DNA of 64,000 nt from Terrimonas sp. (GTDB taxonomy: Bacteria; Bacteroidota; Bacteroidia; Chitinophagales; Chitinophagaceae), in assembly GCF_003075435.1 (NCBI RefSeq), contig NZ_QCZJ01000014.1:62001-126000 (forward strand). Direction: 5' to 3'. A program made the translations under genes and the position numbers. Positions 55,085-64,000 of this stretch are shown in pieces (the stretch's first letter is position 1; every line of letters begins with the position of its first letter). The notes under the pieces were generated by a model, which was not told where the DNA came from, searched no databases, and saw nothing but the letters and a program-made list of their open reading frames with translations.

Positions 55085-55779
55085 AAAAGTAATTGCGTTT
55101 TACAGGTGAATGATCAGCATAAATATACTTTAACCCGTTTAAATCACACAATCACTGTTGGTCCGTTCTAAATTTTCGCTCGCTTAGGCTGTGAAATTTA
55201 TGCTGAGCCATAGTACAAGTGATGAACATTTATCCTGATGCTGAATATTGTACTATACCATTGCTTTGCACCAATGCAAGTAAATGACTCAGCAGAGATG
55301 ATCTGCTTATATGGATGGCTGACGCGAACAATACAAATGATATCAAAAAACAAGGCTGGCTGCCGTCGAAGGAGTTAGCATCATCAACAGGCGCTTTAAG
55401 AACCGGTGCCGGAACAGGAAACTGGTTTCCTAAATTATAAATGGTGAAAAAAGCATGGATATAAAGCCGTTTGAAGTGGAAGAATTTGAATAAGATACAC
55501 TTAAGTCAACCGGTTTTAAAAATTTCAATAAATAATGGTTACTGATTCGAACACATATATAATATTTTACCACTTCTTAAAATTCTTTAAAAACAAGTTA
55601 AAATTTGATTAATTTTTTTGATTAACTATCTTACCTTCAATTGCTCATTATTGATTGCCCTCTCATAAAAATCATAATTACTGATAAACACAGGTAAAAC
55701 GCTTGATTGTGTGTTGTTACATCCTGTGAATAACACCTGAACGGATTTCGTTCATACAATAACTAAAACAAAACATGAC
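55085..55779. other. Gene-poor region between the oxidoreductase and the SusCD locus
   Basis: No intact gene is seen. It contains the decayed copy of the oxidoreductase 3' end (55392-55493), and before it several short broken frames. The last 280 bp are AT-rich and should hold the SusC promoter and 5' leader; no convincing -33/-7 pair could be picked out. Confidence 0.6.
55392..55493 (+). pseudogene. Decayed duplicate of the 3' end of the D-amino-acid dehydrogenase gene
   Basis: This stretch matches the last 105 bp of the gene at 53431-54681 (54577-54681). The similarity spans the codons for GLSTGAGTGKLVSEIV to the stop, and 30 bases match perfectly (54640-54669 and 55452-55481). The copy has lost one base, has TAA in place of the GAA of SEIV, and other indels. 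No trace of the rest of the gene was found upstream. The two copies bracket about 710 bp. Confidence 0.88.
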
Positions 55780-58700
55780 ATGAGAAAACTTTTCCTCTTG
55801 TGTGCTATTTTTTTAGCACTTTCTGCCTATGCCCAGGATACAAAAGTCTCCGGTATTGTAAAAGATGAAAACAATGAGCCTGTTTCAGGTGCATCAATTA
55901 AAATCAGAGGAACCAACAAAGGTACTTATACCGATGACAAAGGTCAGTTCACTATTATGGCTCCCGCCAATGCTACACTTGAAATTTCTTCTGTAGGCTT
56001 TAACAAACAAGAGATTAAGGTTAAAGGACAAGCCAATATTGAAATTGTGCTGTCAGTATCCACATCTTCAATGGAAGATGTTGTGGTAATCGGCTATCAA
56101 AAAATCACCCGCAAAAAAACTACCGCGGCTATTTCAAGCATTTCCGGTAAGGAAATTGAAAATCTTCCTGCTGCAAGTTTTGATCAGTTAATGCAGGGAC
56201 GATTATCAGGAGTTAACGTGCAAAACTTCAGTGGAGACCCCAGCGCCGCTGCAGCCGTTACCGTTCGCGGAAATACAAGGATCAGCAGAGATTGGGACGA
56301 AAATTCTGTAATCAATGGACCTTTATATGTTGTGGATGGAGTGCCTCAGAGCAATGAGGAATATGTAACCCCCGGAGCAGGTGCAGGGTTCAACTATCTC
56401 GGCGGTGTAAACCCTAACGATATTGAATCTATAGATGTGCTTAAAGACGCTTCTGCCGCTGCCATCTATGGTTCACGAGCAGCCAACGGCGTTATCCTGA
56501 TTACTACCAAAAAAGGAAGAGTTGGAGCCCCCAAAGTTATCTTTTCTGGTTTTACAGGTGTTACCGAAAGACCTGAATTAAGAGAAGTAACACTCGGTGC
56601 GCTGGAGAGAAGACAGAAAATGGCTATTCTCACCGCCCAGCTTACAGCCCCACAGCAACAGCAATTACCTTATTTATTAACCGATAGCCTGAACCCTGCT
56701 TTTAACGGAAATACCAACTGGCAGGATTTGTTTTATCAAACCGGGATTATTAAAAGCGCTGATTTGAGTTTAAGTGGAGGAACAGAAAATGGAACCAATT
56801 ATCGTTTCAGTACCGGTTATTATGATGAAGAGGGTATTTTAAAGGCAACAGGTGTTAAGCGTTATTCTGTAAGAATAAATCTTGGCTCAAGAGCATTAAA
56901 AGGAAAGTTAGAAATCAATCCTGTGATGTATTTTACACGTTCTGAAAGAAACAGGGGGATGGGAGTAGATCCAAGGTATGAAGACTATAATCCTTTCAGC
57001 CTGGGTGCAGGGAATATGCCTTCTTCCTTATTTAACCTCAGCGAGGCTAAAAAAGAAGCTATACTTGGAAATTATGACAAGAGTTTAGATAATAACCTTT
57101 CCAACGTTTTTAACTTCAATCTTAACCTCGGCTATAATTTCAGCAAAAGCTTTAAGTTTAATTCATTAAGCACTTATCAATATACTACTTCAAGAAGGAG
57201 TTTTAACAGAACCAACGAACTTGAAAATGGATTAGGAAACTACTCCTACAGCTTTGTCGATAACGCGGCTAAAATGCTCACATCAAACTATCTTAGTTAT
57301 GCAAATGGTTTTGGAGAGCATAATATCAGTGTTATTGCGGGACAGGATATTCAGTTTGACGTATATGAAAATACAATAGCTTCCGGCTATTATGGCGCTT
57401 CAGATCAAATACAAACGGTAAATGGCTTCACCCAGGCTACTATAAGGGCATCTTCTGATTACCAGGCGCATGGATTACTGTCGTATTATGCCCGGTTATC
57501 GTATGATTTTAAAAGCAGGTACCTGTTTGCATTCTCCGGGCGTTATGATGGTTCTTCAAGGTTTGGCGCAGATAATAAATGGGGCTTCTTCCCTTCTGCC
57601 TCTGTTGCATGGATATTAAGTGAAGAAGGATTTATGAAAAACAATTCGCTGTTCAGCTTATTAAAGCTCCGGGCAAGCCTCGGTACTTCAGGAAGCGAGC
57701 CTACAACCAACTACCTGCAATACAATCTTTACAACGTAAATGCCGGAGGTTATAACGGCAATAACAATGCTACTTCTTACAATGGTGTTACGGCGGTTAC
57801 TCCTAATTTTTATGATGGGGTAGCTCAAAAAAACCTGAGCTGGGAAAAATCAACACAATGGAATATAGGTGCAGACTTTGAGATACAACAAGGCCGCTAC
57901 TCAGCAGCAATTGACGTATATAACCGGGAAGGCTCTTTACAATTGTTTTCGGTAAGGTTACCTTTAACAACCGGGTATGACTATGCATTTACCAACTCTT
58001 ATGGCGTCAGGAATGCAGGCGTTGAGTTAACCGTTGCTGCAAATCCTTTATCACCATCAAGCCCGGTAAAATGGTTCACCAGGGTTAACATATCCTATAA
58101 TAAAAACACCCTCATGAGCCTGCCCAATGGCGGAAGAGACTATGCATTTGGCAACAGGTTTGACCAGGCACATATCCTTTCGGTTGGCAGTCCCGTAAAT
58201 GCCTTTTACCTCTATCAAACGCTCGGGGTATATGCAACAGACGATGATGTGCCCATCAATAAATACACCGGTGAAAGATTTGCAAGCGCTAACGGAGCTT
58301 ATACTGCTGGAGCTTTCCATCTTGCAGATCTTGACGGAGATTACTTAATAGATATTTTCAACGGGGGAATTAACCCGGATAAAACGCCTATGGGTGATCC
58401 AAACCCAAAAATCACAGGTGGCTGGACAAACAACATTTCCTGGAAGAATTTTTCTTTGGGATTATTTTTCTCCTTCACCTTTAAAAGAGATGTGCTGAAT
58501 TTTTTCAAAGCTGATCAGTTTTCAAATTCAACAGACAGTGATCCCTACTCCAAATTTGTGCAGTATTCTACACCCAACCTGGATAAGATCAATATATGGA
58601 GACAACCCGGCGACCAGGCAGAATACGCTAAATACGATTTAGGCACTTATTTATATTATTATACCTCAGCACAAACATTCTTTCTTACCAAAGGGGATTA

Positions 58701-58926
58701 CTTCAGGCTTAAAAGTCTTAATCTGCAGTATAACCTGGGAGCTAAAACCTGCCAAAAAATGGGAATTGACGGATTGAAATTCTTTGTGATAGCTGATAAC
58801 CTGTTGAAATGGCAGGCATCCAAAGATCTGCCAGATGCAGAAAATGTAAATTCTTATGGTGAGTATGACGGTAACGGCTACCCCATTCCCAGAAAATATA
58901 CACTCGGGTTTCAGTTGCAATTTTAA
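55780..58926 (+). CDS. SusC/RagA TonB-dependent outer-membrane transporter
   Basis: 1048 residues. Signal peptide (LALSAYAQ), then a carboxypeptidase-D-regulatory-like domain (about 22-98, VSGIVKDENNEPVSGASIKIRGTNKGTYTDDKGQF), the TonB box MEDVVVIGYQ (about 99-108), the plug (about 110-230, ending AAIYGSRAANGVILITTKKG) and the 22-strand barrel. It imports an oligomer through the outer membrane together with the SusD lipoprotein encoded next. It lacks the DUF4974/STN sensor domain, so no direct anti-sigma contact. First gene of a four-gene locus; no FecR/ECF-sigma, hybrid sensor or AraC regulator is nearby. Confidence 0.96.
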   Translation: MRKLFLLCAIFLALSAYAQDTKVSGIVKDENNEPVSGASIKIRGTNKGTYTDDKGQFTIMAPANATLEISSVGFNKQEIKVKGQANIEIVLSVSTSSMEDVVVIGYQKITRKKTTAAISSISGKEIENLPAASFDQLMQGRLSGVNVQNFSGDPSAAAAVTVRGNTRISRDWDENSVINGPLYVVDGVPQSNEEYVTPGAGAGFNYLGGVNPNDIESIDVLKDASAAAIYGSRAANGVILITTKKGRVGAPKVIFSGFTGVTERPELREVTLGALERRQKMAILTAQLTAPQQQQLPYLLTDSLNPAFNGNTNWQDLFYQTGIIKSADLSLSGGTENGTNYRFSTGYYDEEGILKATGVKRYSVRINLGSRALKGKLEINPVMYFTRSERNRGMGVDPRYEDYNPFSLGAGNMPSSLFNLSEAKKEAILGNYDKSLDNNLSNVFNFNLNLGYNFSKSFKFNSLSTYQYTTSRRSFNRTNELENGLGNYSYSFVDNAAKMLTSNYLSYANGFGEHNISVIAGQDIQFDVYENTIASGYYGASDQIQTVNGFTQATIRASSDYQAHGLLSYYARLSYDFKSRYLFAFSGRYDGSSRFGADNKWGFFPSASVAWILSEEGFMKNNSLFSLLKLRASLGTSGSEPTTNYLQYNLYNVNAGGYNGNNNATSYNGVTAVTPNFYDGVAQKNLSWEKSTQWNIGADFEIQQGRYSAAIDVYNREGSLQLFSVRLPLTTGYDYAFTNSYGVRNAGVELTVAANPLSPSSPVKWFTRVNISYNKNTLMSLPNGGRDYAFGNRFDQAHILSVGSPVNAFYLYQTLGVYATDDDVPINKYTGERFASANGAYTAGAFHLADLDGDYLIDIFNGGINPDKTPMGDPNPKITGGWTNNISWKNFSLGLFFSFTFKRDVLNFFKADQFSNSTDSDPYSKFVQYSTPNLDKINIWRQPGDQAEYAKYDLGTYLYYYTSAQTFFLTKGDYFRLKSLNLQYNLGAKTCQKMGIDGLKFFVIADNLLKWQASKDLPDAENVNSYGEYDGNGYPIPRKYTLGFQLQF

Positions 58927-58949
58927 TCCTGTAAATCAACAGAACTTTT

Positions 58950-60686
58950 ATGAAAAAATATTCAATACGTTTATATATACCCGCTGTTTTAGCGATAATG
59001 ATAAGCATAACCAGCTCTTGTAAAAAAGTGCTTGAGCAGGAACCAAGAAACTCAACGTATGCAGATGTATACTGGCAATCGGTACGTGACTGTGAAGCGG
59101 CAGTAGCAGGGAACTACAGCCTTTTGCGGGCCGCTTTTGCTTATGGAACCTGCATGAGCTATTATATGTATGGTGATGCAGAAACATCGTCGTCTACCTA
59201 TTTCACAATGAACTATACCGGCGATGGGTTAGAAGGTATACAGGGCGGTGATTTTACCTTTAAATATAATATTGAGAGCCTGGGCGACTGGACAAGGTTT
59301 TACAAAGTAATAGCCATGAGCAATATTATTTTAACGAAAGTGCCACAGATAGATGATGCATTACTGGCAAAAGATGTGGACGATGTTGCTGCATATAAAA
59401 ACAAAGTAATGGGGCAGGCGCTATTCATCCGGGCGCTTACTTATTTTCAGCTTACCAGGGTTTTTGGTGATGTGCCTCTTGTTACAGAAGCATACGATGA
59501 TCCTTTAAATGCACCCCAATTACCCAGAACAGACCGCCTGGTAGTGATGAAGCAGATTGAAGACGATTGCCACCAGGCAATGTCAATGCTTAACTGGGGC
59601 TATGAAAATATATCTGAAAGAGCTGTAACAGCCAACAGGGGTTCAGTATATGCTTTATTGGCGCATTTATATTTATGGAGAGCTACAACAACTAATTTAT
59701 CTTCTGCTGAACCTGTTGCTGAAGATGTGAACAGCGCGGATACTACACTGCAGACTTTAATAAATACCGGTGGTTATATACAACAGGATACCACTAAATA
59801 CGGAGACCAGTTTATAGGGCGTTCTGCAGAAAGTATTTTCGAAATAAACATGAATGAAAACACACAGGAAGGATCTTCATCACATATAGGATTGTATTTT
59901 CTTACCGGTGCTTATGTAAATAACTATGGCTATACACCCCGTTTATGGGTTCCCTCTTCCTATACAAACACGCATTACAGCGTTCCACTTGAAGGAGAAG
60001 GCTGGGATTACTGGTGGGATGGCTCCGGATGGGCTTGGACTGAATTTAAAGTAGTTGGGATTAAATATTATTTAAAAGATACCAATGAAGAAATTCCGAT
60101 CGATTATATTTATTATGCCTATGACAACCCGGGATGGGCATATGTATATAATGCAGATATTGATGATTTTGACTATTTGCAGGTTGCAGGTTTTGGCGGA
60201 GATGCAAAAGACGTTAGATACAGGAATAATTTTGCAGGCACGGTTTGCACAAAATATAAAAACATCGTTTACAGAAATCCCGCGAAACAAACTGAAGGTT
60301 ATCTCAGCAATAATATGATCATCTTCAGGTTAAGTGATATGAAATTGCTGCAGGCTGAAGTTGCAATCTATAAAAACAACCTGCAAACCGCGGCAGATAT
60401 TATCAATGCTTTCAGAGACAGGAACAATTCAAGCTCCGACAGGGTTAGCGCCACAGACACAAAGTACAATATCACTTATCAATATATGATAGAACGCGGA
60501 AGGGAAATGTACCTGGAAGGTCATTTGTATTTTGATTTAATGAGAACGAGAATGTTTGTCGAATTTATTCCATGGTTATCGGAATCAAGATTTGCGGCAG
60601 GAGGCTTTTTCTGGCCTATTAATCCAACGTTGTTTAACGACAACCGGTTTCTTACCCAAACTGCCTACTGGAGAGGAAAAGTATAA
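58950..60686 (+). CDS. SusD/RagB outer-membrane nutrient-binding lipoprotein
   Basis: 578 residues. Lipoprotein signal ending SITSSCKK. SusD features: YADVYWQSVRDCEAAVAGNY, the TPR-like helices (MGQALFIRALTYFQLTRVFGDVPLV), MIIFRLSDMKLLQAEVA, and the C-terminal ERGREMYLEGHLYFDLMRT. It caps the SusC barrel and binds the substrate. A Trp/Tyr-rich insertion (GEGWDYWWDGSGWAWTEF, DNPGWAYVYNADIDDFDYL, about residues 345-415) is likely part of the binding face. Starts 23 bp after susC. Confidence 0.95.
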   Translation: MKKYSIRLYIPAVLAIMISITSSCKKVLEQEPRNSTYADVYWQSVRDCEAAVAGNYSLLRAAFAYGTCMSYYMYGDAETSSSTYFTMNYTGDGLEGIQGGDFTFKYNIESLGDWTRFYKVIAMSNIILTKVPQIDDALLAKDVDDVAAYKNKVMGQALFIRALTYFQLTRVFGDVPLVTEAYDDPLNAPQLPRTDRLVVMKQIEDDCHQAMSMLNWGYENISERAVTANRGSVYALLAHLYLWRATTTNLSSAEPVAEDVNSADTTLQTLINTGGYIQQDTTKYGDQFIGRSAESIFEINMNENTQEGSSSHIGLYFLTGAYVNNYGYTPRLWVPSSYTNTHYSVPLEGEGWDYWWDGSGWAWTEFKVVGIKYYLKDTNEEIPIDYIYYAYDNPGWAYVYNADIDDFDYLQVAGFGGDAKDVRYRNNFAGTVCTKYKNIVYRNPAKQTEGYLSNNMIIFRLSDMKLLQAEVAIYKNNLQTAADIINAFRDRNNSSSDRVSATDTKYNITYQYMIERGREMYLEGHLYFDLMRTRMFVEFIPWLSESRFAAGGFFWPINPTLFNDNRFLTQTAYWRGKV

Positions 60687-60732
60687 ACAGCTTTAGCATT
60701 ATCATGTTTGACGACAAACAAAAAATAATACA

Positions 60733-61416
60733 ATGAAAAAAATAATAATACAATCCATACTGCTTACAGGCTTATTATTCATGTTTGCTTCCTGTAAAAA
60801 GGAATTTGCTGCAGACGGCGGTGTTTCTGATGCGCATGTAAATATGACAACCTATGATTACCTGAAGTCCAAACCAATATTCTCCTCTCTGGTAACACTC
60901 ATAGACAGGGCAGGGCTAAAAGATATGGTTAATAGTAACTGCACTTTTTTTGCAACAACCAATTACGGTATTGATGAATATCTGAAGGCTATGAAAAATA
61001 TCAGGGCGGTAGAACTGGATGATGAAAATATCACCTATACGCTTGACAGCATTCCCTTGTTCAGGGTTGACTCTTTGAAAACATATATTTTTGATGGTCA
61101 GCTCGGACGGGATGCTTTAACTACATCGGGCAAATACTACACTTCCAAATACGGGGATATTCCGAATGTTCAGTTTAAGCTTTGGCTCGACAGAACTTAC
61201 AATTATGGCGCTTATGTTGATTATGTAGATTATGTGGCATATACAAAAATTATAGGAACAGACGATAGCAAAGAATTAGACATTAATGATATTCCCGTTG
61301 AGGAAAGAGATAAAACGGTATATGTACAATCGTCTGGTATAATTACAACCAATGGCGTTGTTCATGCGCTGGATGGTTATCACCGGCTCTTTTTCAACAC
61401 AGATAACGCAAACTAA
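60733..61416 (+). CDS. Fasciclin-domain lipoprotein
   Basis: 227 residues. Lipoprotein signal (LLFMFASCKKE). One fasciclin (FAS1) domain: TYDYLKSKPIFSSLVTLIDRAGLKDMV, NCTFFATTNYGIDEYLKAM, and the end SSGIITTNGVVHALDGYHR. FAS1 domains mediate adhesion or carbohydrate contact outside the cell. Encoded 46 bp after SusD in the same transcription unit, so it is probably an accessory surface lipoprotein of the import complex. Confidence 0.9.
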   Translation: MKKIIIQSILLTGLLFMFASCKKEFAADGGVSDAHVNMTTYDYLKSKPIFSSLVTLIDRAGLKDMVNSNCTFFATTNYGIDEYLKAMKNIRAVELDDENITYTLDSIPLFRVDSLKTYIFDGQLGRDALTTSGKYYTSKYGDIPNVQFKLWLDRTYNYGAYVDYVDYVAYTKIIGTDDSKELDINDIPVEERDKTVYVQSSGIITTNGVVHALDGYHRLFFNTDNAN

Positions 61417-61444
61417 ATATTTAAAACTTATAGTTTAAATTTTT

Positions 61445-62425
61445 ATGAAAAAAACATTATTATATCTATTTACAGCGTGCGTATCATTTTTTGCATGTAA
61501 AAAGATAACTGAAGGCTTTTTAAGCGATACGCTTAGATATACCAGCCCTGCCCTGTATTGCCAAAGGGGTTTGGCACTTGTTCAATCAGACAAGATATAT
61601 CTAGACGGATCAACTCCCCCGGTAACTTTTGAGATGCAGAATCTCAGGGACAGTTCAGGAGGTAAATTGCCGGAAGCATTTAATACAAAATATGAGATCA
61701 CTGTTTTTAAAACAGGCGTGACATTTAATGTGGATACGGATACAACTGTTGAATTGCTGAATCAAAAAAGAGAAACTATCCAGACAGTACCGATGGAGTT
61801 TAACACAGTAAGCGGTCAGCTTACATTTAACAGGGCTTCTACAAACATTCCCCTGGGTATATACAATTTTGATATCCAGGCAACCAATAGAAACGGAACA
61901 AAATTTTACCCTTCATTTGGAAGTATTCATGTGGTTGACCCCACTGAGGAGGATATGTTTACCCAGGAAGATAATGTTAACAATGTATTCAGTGATGCTG
62001 ACGGCAGCTCGCAGGCGGTTAAAAATCCCAAATTAACATTCAGGAAGGTTTCAGACGAAGGGGCCAGAATTATTCTCAAAATCATTGATAAAAATGGCAA
62101 CGCATTTAATCCGGCGGCAGGTGAAATAATGGCAAGAGGCGACAGACCTACATTTGAAAATTATGCCCGTTTTAATCCAGTTATTTTTTCGGATACTGCA
62201 ATGATATGTGATTTTGAGGTTGCCCCATTTCCTTTAGCCCCTTACATAGATGCAACAACTAATTGGGCGCATTTAATATATTACAGAATTCCCAGCAATC
62301 ATGTTACTATTGATGGATTCCCTGACGGCAAATACTCAGCTAATCCACGCTTTGCATTTCAAATTAAACTGGAAGGCACTTTTATTGTGCAATTGCAATT
62401 AACAGACGCGGTAAGAAAACCGTAG
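61445..62425 (+). CDS. DUF5007-type surface lipoprotein
   Basis: 326 residues. Lipoprotein signal (ACVSFFACKK). The mature part is beta-rich (GFLSDTLRYTSPALYCQRGLA, SDKIYLDGSTPPVTFEMQNLRD, LGIYNFDIQATNRNGTKFY). The pattern and position after SusCD and a fasciclin gene fit the DUF5007 family of Chitinophagaceae; function unknown. A surface glycan-binding role is a guess from context. It ends 18 bp before a terminator. Confidence 0.75.
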   Translation: MKKTLLYLFTACVSFFACKKITEGFLSDTLRYTSPALYCQRGLALVQSDKIYLDGSTPPVTFEMQNLRDSSGGKLPEAFNTKYEITVFKTGVTFNVDTDTTVELLNQKRETIQTVPMEFNTVSGQLTFNRASTNIPLGIYNFDIQATNRNGTKFYPSFGSIHVVDPTEEDMFTQEDNVNNVFSDADGSSQAVKNPKLTFRKVSDEGARIILKIIDKNGNAFNPAAGEIMARGDRPTFENYARFNPVIFSDTAMICDFEVAPFPLAPYIDATTNWAHLIYYRIPSNHVTIDGFPDGKYSANPRFAFQIKLEGTFIVQLQLTDAVRKP

Positions 62426-62443
62426 ATCCGTACTGTTATAAGC

Positions 62444-62484
62444 AATAAAGGGTTGTTAAGCAGTTAACAGCCCTTTATTTTTTG
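62444..62484 (+). terminator. Terminator after the SusCD locus
   Basis: AATAAAGGG-TTGTTAA (62444-62459) pairs with TTAACAG-CCCTTTATT (62464-62479), followed by TTTTT. It marks the end of the four-gene SusCD unit. Confidence 0.85.
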
Positions 62485-62489
62485 TGAAT

Positions 62490-62497
62490 TACATTTG
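62490..62497 (+). promoter_or_regulatory. -7 box before the aminopeptidase gene
   Basis: TACATTTG matches TAnnTTTG and ends 26 bp before the ATG at 62524, so the aminopeptidase has its own promoter right after the upstream terminator. Confidence 0.5.
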
Positions 62498-62523
62498 TAC
62501 CTGTTAATAAAACACAATAAATA

Positions 62524-63909
62524 ATGTTCAGCAAGCAAACATATATCGACAGAAGAAACGGATTAAAAGCGCTTGTCGGCAATGGTATTATCTTACTTCC
62601 CGGCAATGAAGAAAGCAGCATGAATTATAAAGACAATCTCTATCATTTCCGGCAGGATAGCAGCTTTCTCTATTATACGGGCTTAGACAAACCAGCTTTA
62701 TTTTTTTTGATGGATATTGACAACAATAAGGAAACTATTTTCGGAGATGAAGCCACTATTGATGATATTGTTTGGACAGGCGCTACACAAACCATACATA
62801 CTCAGGCAGAGCAATCCGGCATAACAACTGTGCTGCCTGTATCAACACTGGTTTCAGCTTTGCAACAATATACCAATGAAAAACGAAAGGTGCATTACCT
62901 GCCTCCTTACCGGGCTGATACGGCCGTTAAAATAAGTGAATGGCTGAATATTCCTTATAATACATTAAATGATAAAGCATCCATACCGCTTATTAAAGCT
63001 ATTGTAAAACAGCGTTCCGTAAAATCCGCTGAAGAAATAGCTGAAATGGAGAAAGCCATCAATGTTACTGCCGATATGCAGCTTAAAGCAATGCAGCTCT
63101 CACGGGAAGGCGTACCTGAATACCAGGTTGCAGGGCATTTAGAAGGTATAGCGAAAAGTGCAGGAGGAAATTTATCTTTTCCCATCATCCTCACTACCAA
63201 TGGTCAATACCTGCATAATCATGCAGGCAGTAATATTTTAAAAAACGGGCAATTATTGCTGTGTGATTGCGGTGCGGAATTACAATCTCATTATGCCGGC
63301 GATTTAACCAGGACTTCTCCTGTTGGCGGGAGGTTTACAAGCTTACAGAAACAGGTATATAACATTGTGCTTAACGCACAGGAAGCCGCATTAGCCGCTC
63401 TTGCTCCCGGCAAAAAATTTATTGATATCCATTTGCTAGCCTGCGAAAAGCTCACAGCCGGGCTTCAGCAACTAGGTTTAATGAAGGGCGATATAAAAGA
63501 AGCGGTAGCCGCCGGCGCCCATACTTTATTTTTTCAATGCGGGCTTGGGCATATGATGGGGCTTGATGTACATGATATGGAAAACCTCGGAGAACAATAT
63601 GTTGGCTATACAGATGATTTAAAAAAAAGCACAGCATTCGGGTTGAAATCGCTCAGGCTTGCCAGGGCACTGGAAGAAGGTTTTGTAGTAACTATAGAGC
63701 CGGGATTATATTTTATCCCGGAACTGATGGATATGTGGAGCGCAGAAAATAAACATTCACAATTCATCAATTATGGCGCACTGGATGCTTTCAGGAATTT
63801 TGGGGGAATACGTATAGAAGATGATGCCCTCATTACTGCAACAGGCAGCCGGGTTTTAGGAAAGCCGCTTGCTAAAACAAGCCAGGAAATTGAAGCCTTG
63901 TGCGGATAA
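62524..63909 (+). CDS. Xaa-Pro aminopeptidase (aminopeptidase P, M24B family)
   Basis: 461 residues. An N-terminal AMP_N domain (about 1-130; GIILLPGNEESSMNYKDNLYHFRQDSSFLYYTG) is followed by a pita-bread M24 domain with the dinuclear metal ligands in place: Asp in LLLCDCGAE (about 247) and Asp in HYAGDLTRTSPV, His in GLGHMMGLDVHDM, Glu in VTIEPGLYF, Glu in GGIRIEDDAL. It removes N-terminal residues before proline, in the cytoplasm (no signal). Its own -7 box follows the SusCD terminator. Confidence 0.95.
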   Translation: MFSKQTYIDRRNGLKALVGNGIILLPGNEESSMNYKDNLYHFRQDSSFLYYTGLDKPALFFLMDIDNNKETIFGDEATIDDIVWTGATQTIHTQAEQSGITTVLPVSTLVSALQQYTNEKRKVHYLPPYRADTAVKISEWLNIPYNTLNDKASIPLIKAIVKQRSVKSAEEIAEMEKAINVTADMQLKAMQLSREGVPEYQVAGHLEGIAKSAGGNLSFPIILTTNGQYLHNHAGSNILKNGQLLLCDCGAELQSHYAGDLTRTSPVGGRFTSLQKQVYNIVLNAQEAALAALAPGKKFIDIHLLACEKLTAGLQQLGLMKGDIKEAVAAGAHTLFFQCGLGHMMGLDVHDMENLGEQYVGYTDDLKKSTAFGLKSLRLARALEEGFVVTIEPGLYFIPELMDMWSAENKHSQFINYGALDAFRNFGGIRIEDDALITATGSRVLGKPLAKTSQEIEALCG

Positions 63910-63946
63910 CAATGTTTGAAGGATAAACTAATTATAAAAAGATGAT

Positions 63947-64000
63947 TGAATGGTGAATTGCTATACACCTGTCACACTTACTATTACCCGTTCACCATTC
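63947..64000. repeat. Inverted, roughly heptamer-phased array at the right window edge
   Basis: GAATGGTGAA (about 63948-63957) is complementary to TTCACCATTC (63991-64000). Between them are ACC/CAC-containing units spaced about 7 bp (CACCTGT, CACACTT, ACTATTA, CCCGTTC, ACCATTC). It follows the aminopeptidase gene and is cut by the window end. Confidence 0.6.

Overview
The window is chromosomal DNA from a Bacteroidota bacterium, most likely Chitinophagaceae or a near relative. The signs are a type IX secretion (T9SS) cargo/PorP-SprF/OmpA triad, a SusC/SusD pair, a long NusB, many MKK...SCKK lipoproteins, almost no Shine-Dalgarno sequences, and TAnnTTTG-type -7 promoter boxes. Gene content is mostly ordinary core and accessory chromosome. 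No rRNA, CRISPR array, intact insertion sequence or prophage was seen; there is one tRNA-Val.

Layout. 1-4.7 kb: the 5' part of a sugar-transfer-type ATP-grasp gene running off the left edge, an outer-membrane barrel, a nucleotidyltransferase, an SMP-30 lactonase and a CBS protein. 4.9-10.3 kb: a T9SS cargo protein, PorP/SprF and a PorE-like OmpA protein, plus a small membrane-anchored orphan. 10.4-14.4 kb: a TonB-domain protein behind two tandem DoxX-like membrane proteins. 14.7-16.7 kb: a duplicated-domain secreted protein facing mannonate dehydratase. 16.9-19.9 kb: a copper locus (HMA chaperone, DUF3347, multicopper oxidase fused to a CopB-like barrel). 20-30.4 kb: cysteine desulfurase and glmM, PAP2 and CorC, an esterase, the ribD-DMT-yigZ operon and the nrnA-FKBP operon. 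30.5-38 kb: ndk, tRNA-Val, a SUMF1 protein, groES-groEL, nusB, DUF1573, yajC, coaE and a VOC protein. 38-45.3 kb: a serine hydrolase, an acyltransferase-like membrane protein, secreted proteins, and an uncharacterised glutamine amidotransferase/ATP-grasp pair. 45.5-52.9 kb: two DUF1680 beta-L-arabinofuranosidase-type enzymes around an S9 peptidase. 53.4-55.8 kb: a D-amino-acid dehydrogenase, then a scarred region with a dead lipoprotein gene and a decayed copy of the dehydrogenase 3' end. 55.8-64 kb: SusC-SusD-fasciclin-DUF5007, then an Xaa-Pro aminopeptidase.

Three observations stand out. (1) At many transcription-unit ends there are degenerate arrays of 7-9 bp units, different in sequence at each site but often with complementary inverted arms, in two cases filling the whole space between convergent stop codons. 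(2) The amidotransferase/ATP-grasp pair at 42.3-44.4 kb looks like an undescribed ligase module. (3) Three hidden or broken genes can be read by eye: a lipoprotein pseudogene, a frameshifted small gene, and a 3'-end duplication of the dehydrogenase flanking about 0.7 kb of foreign-looking sequence.
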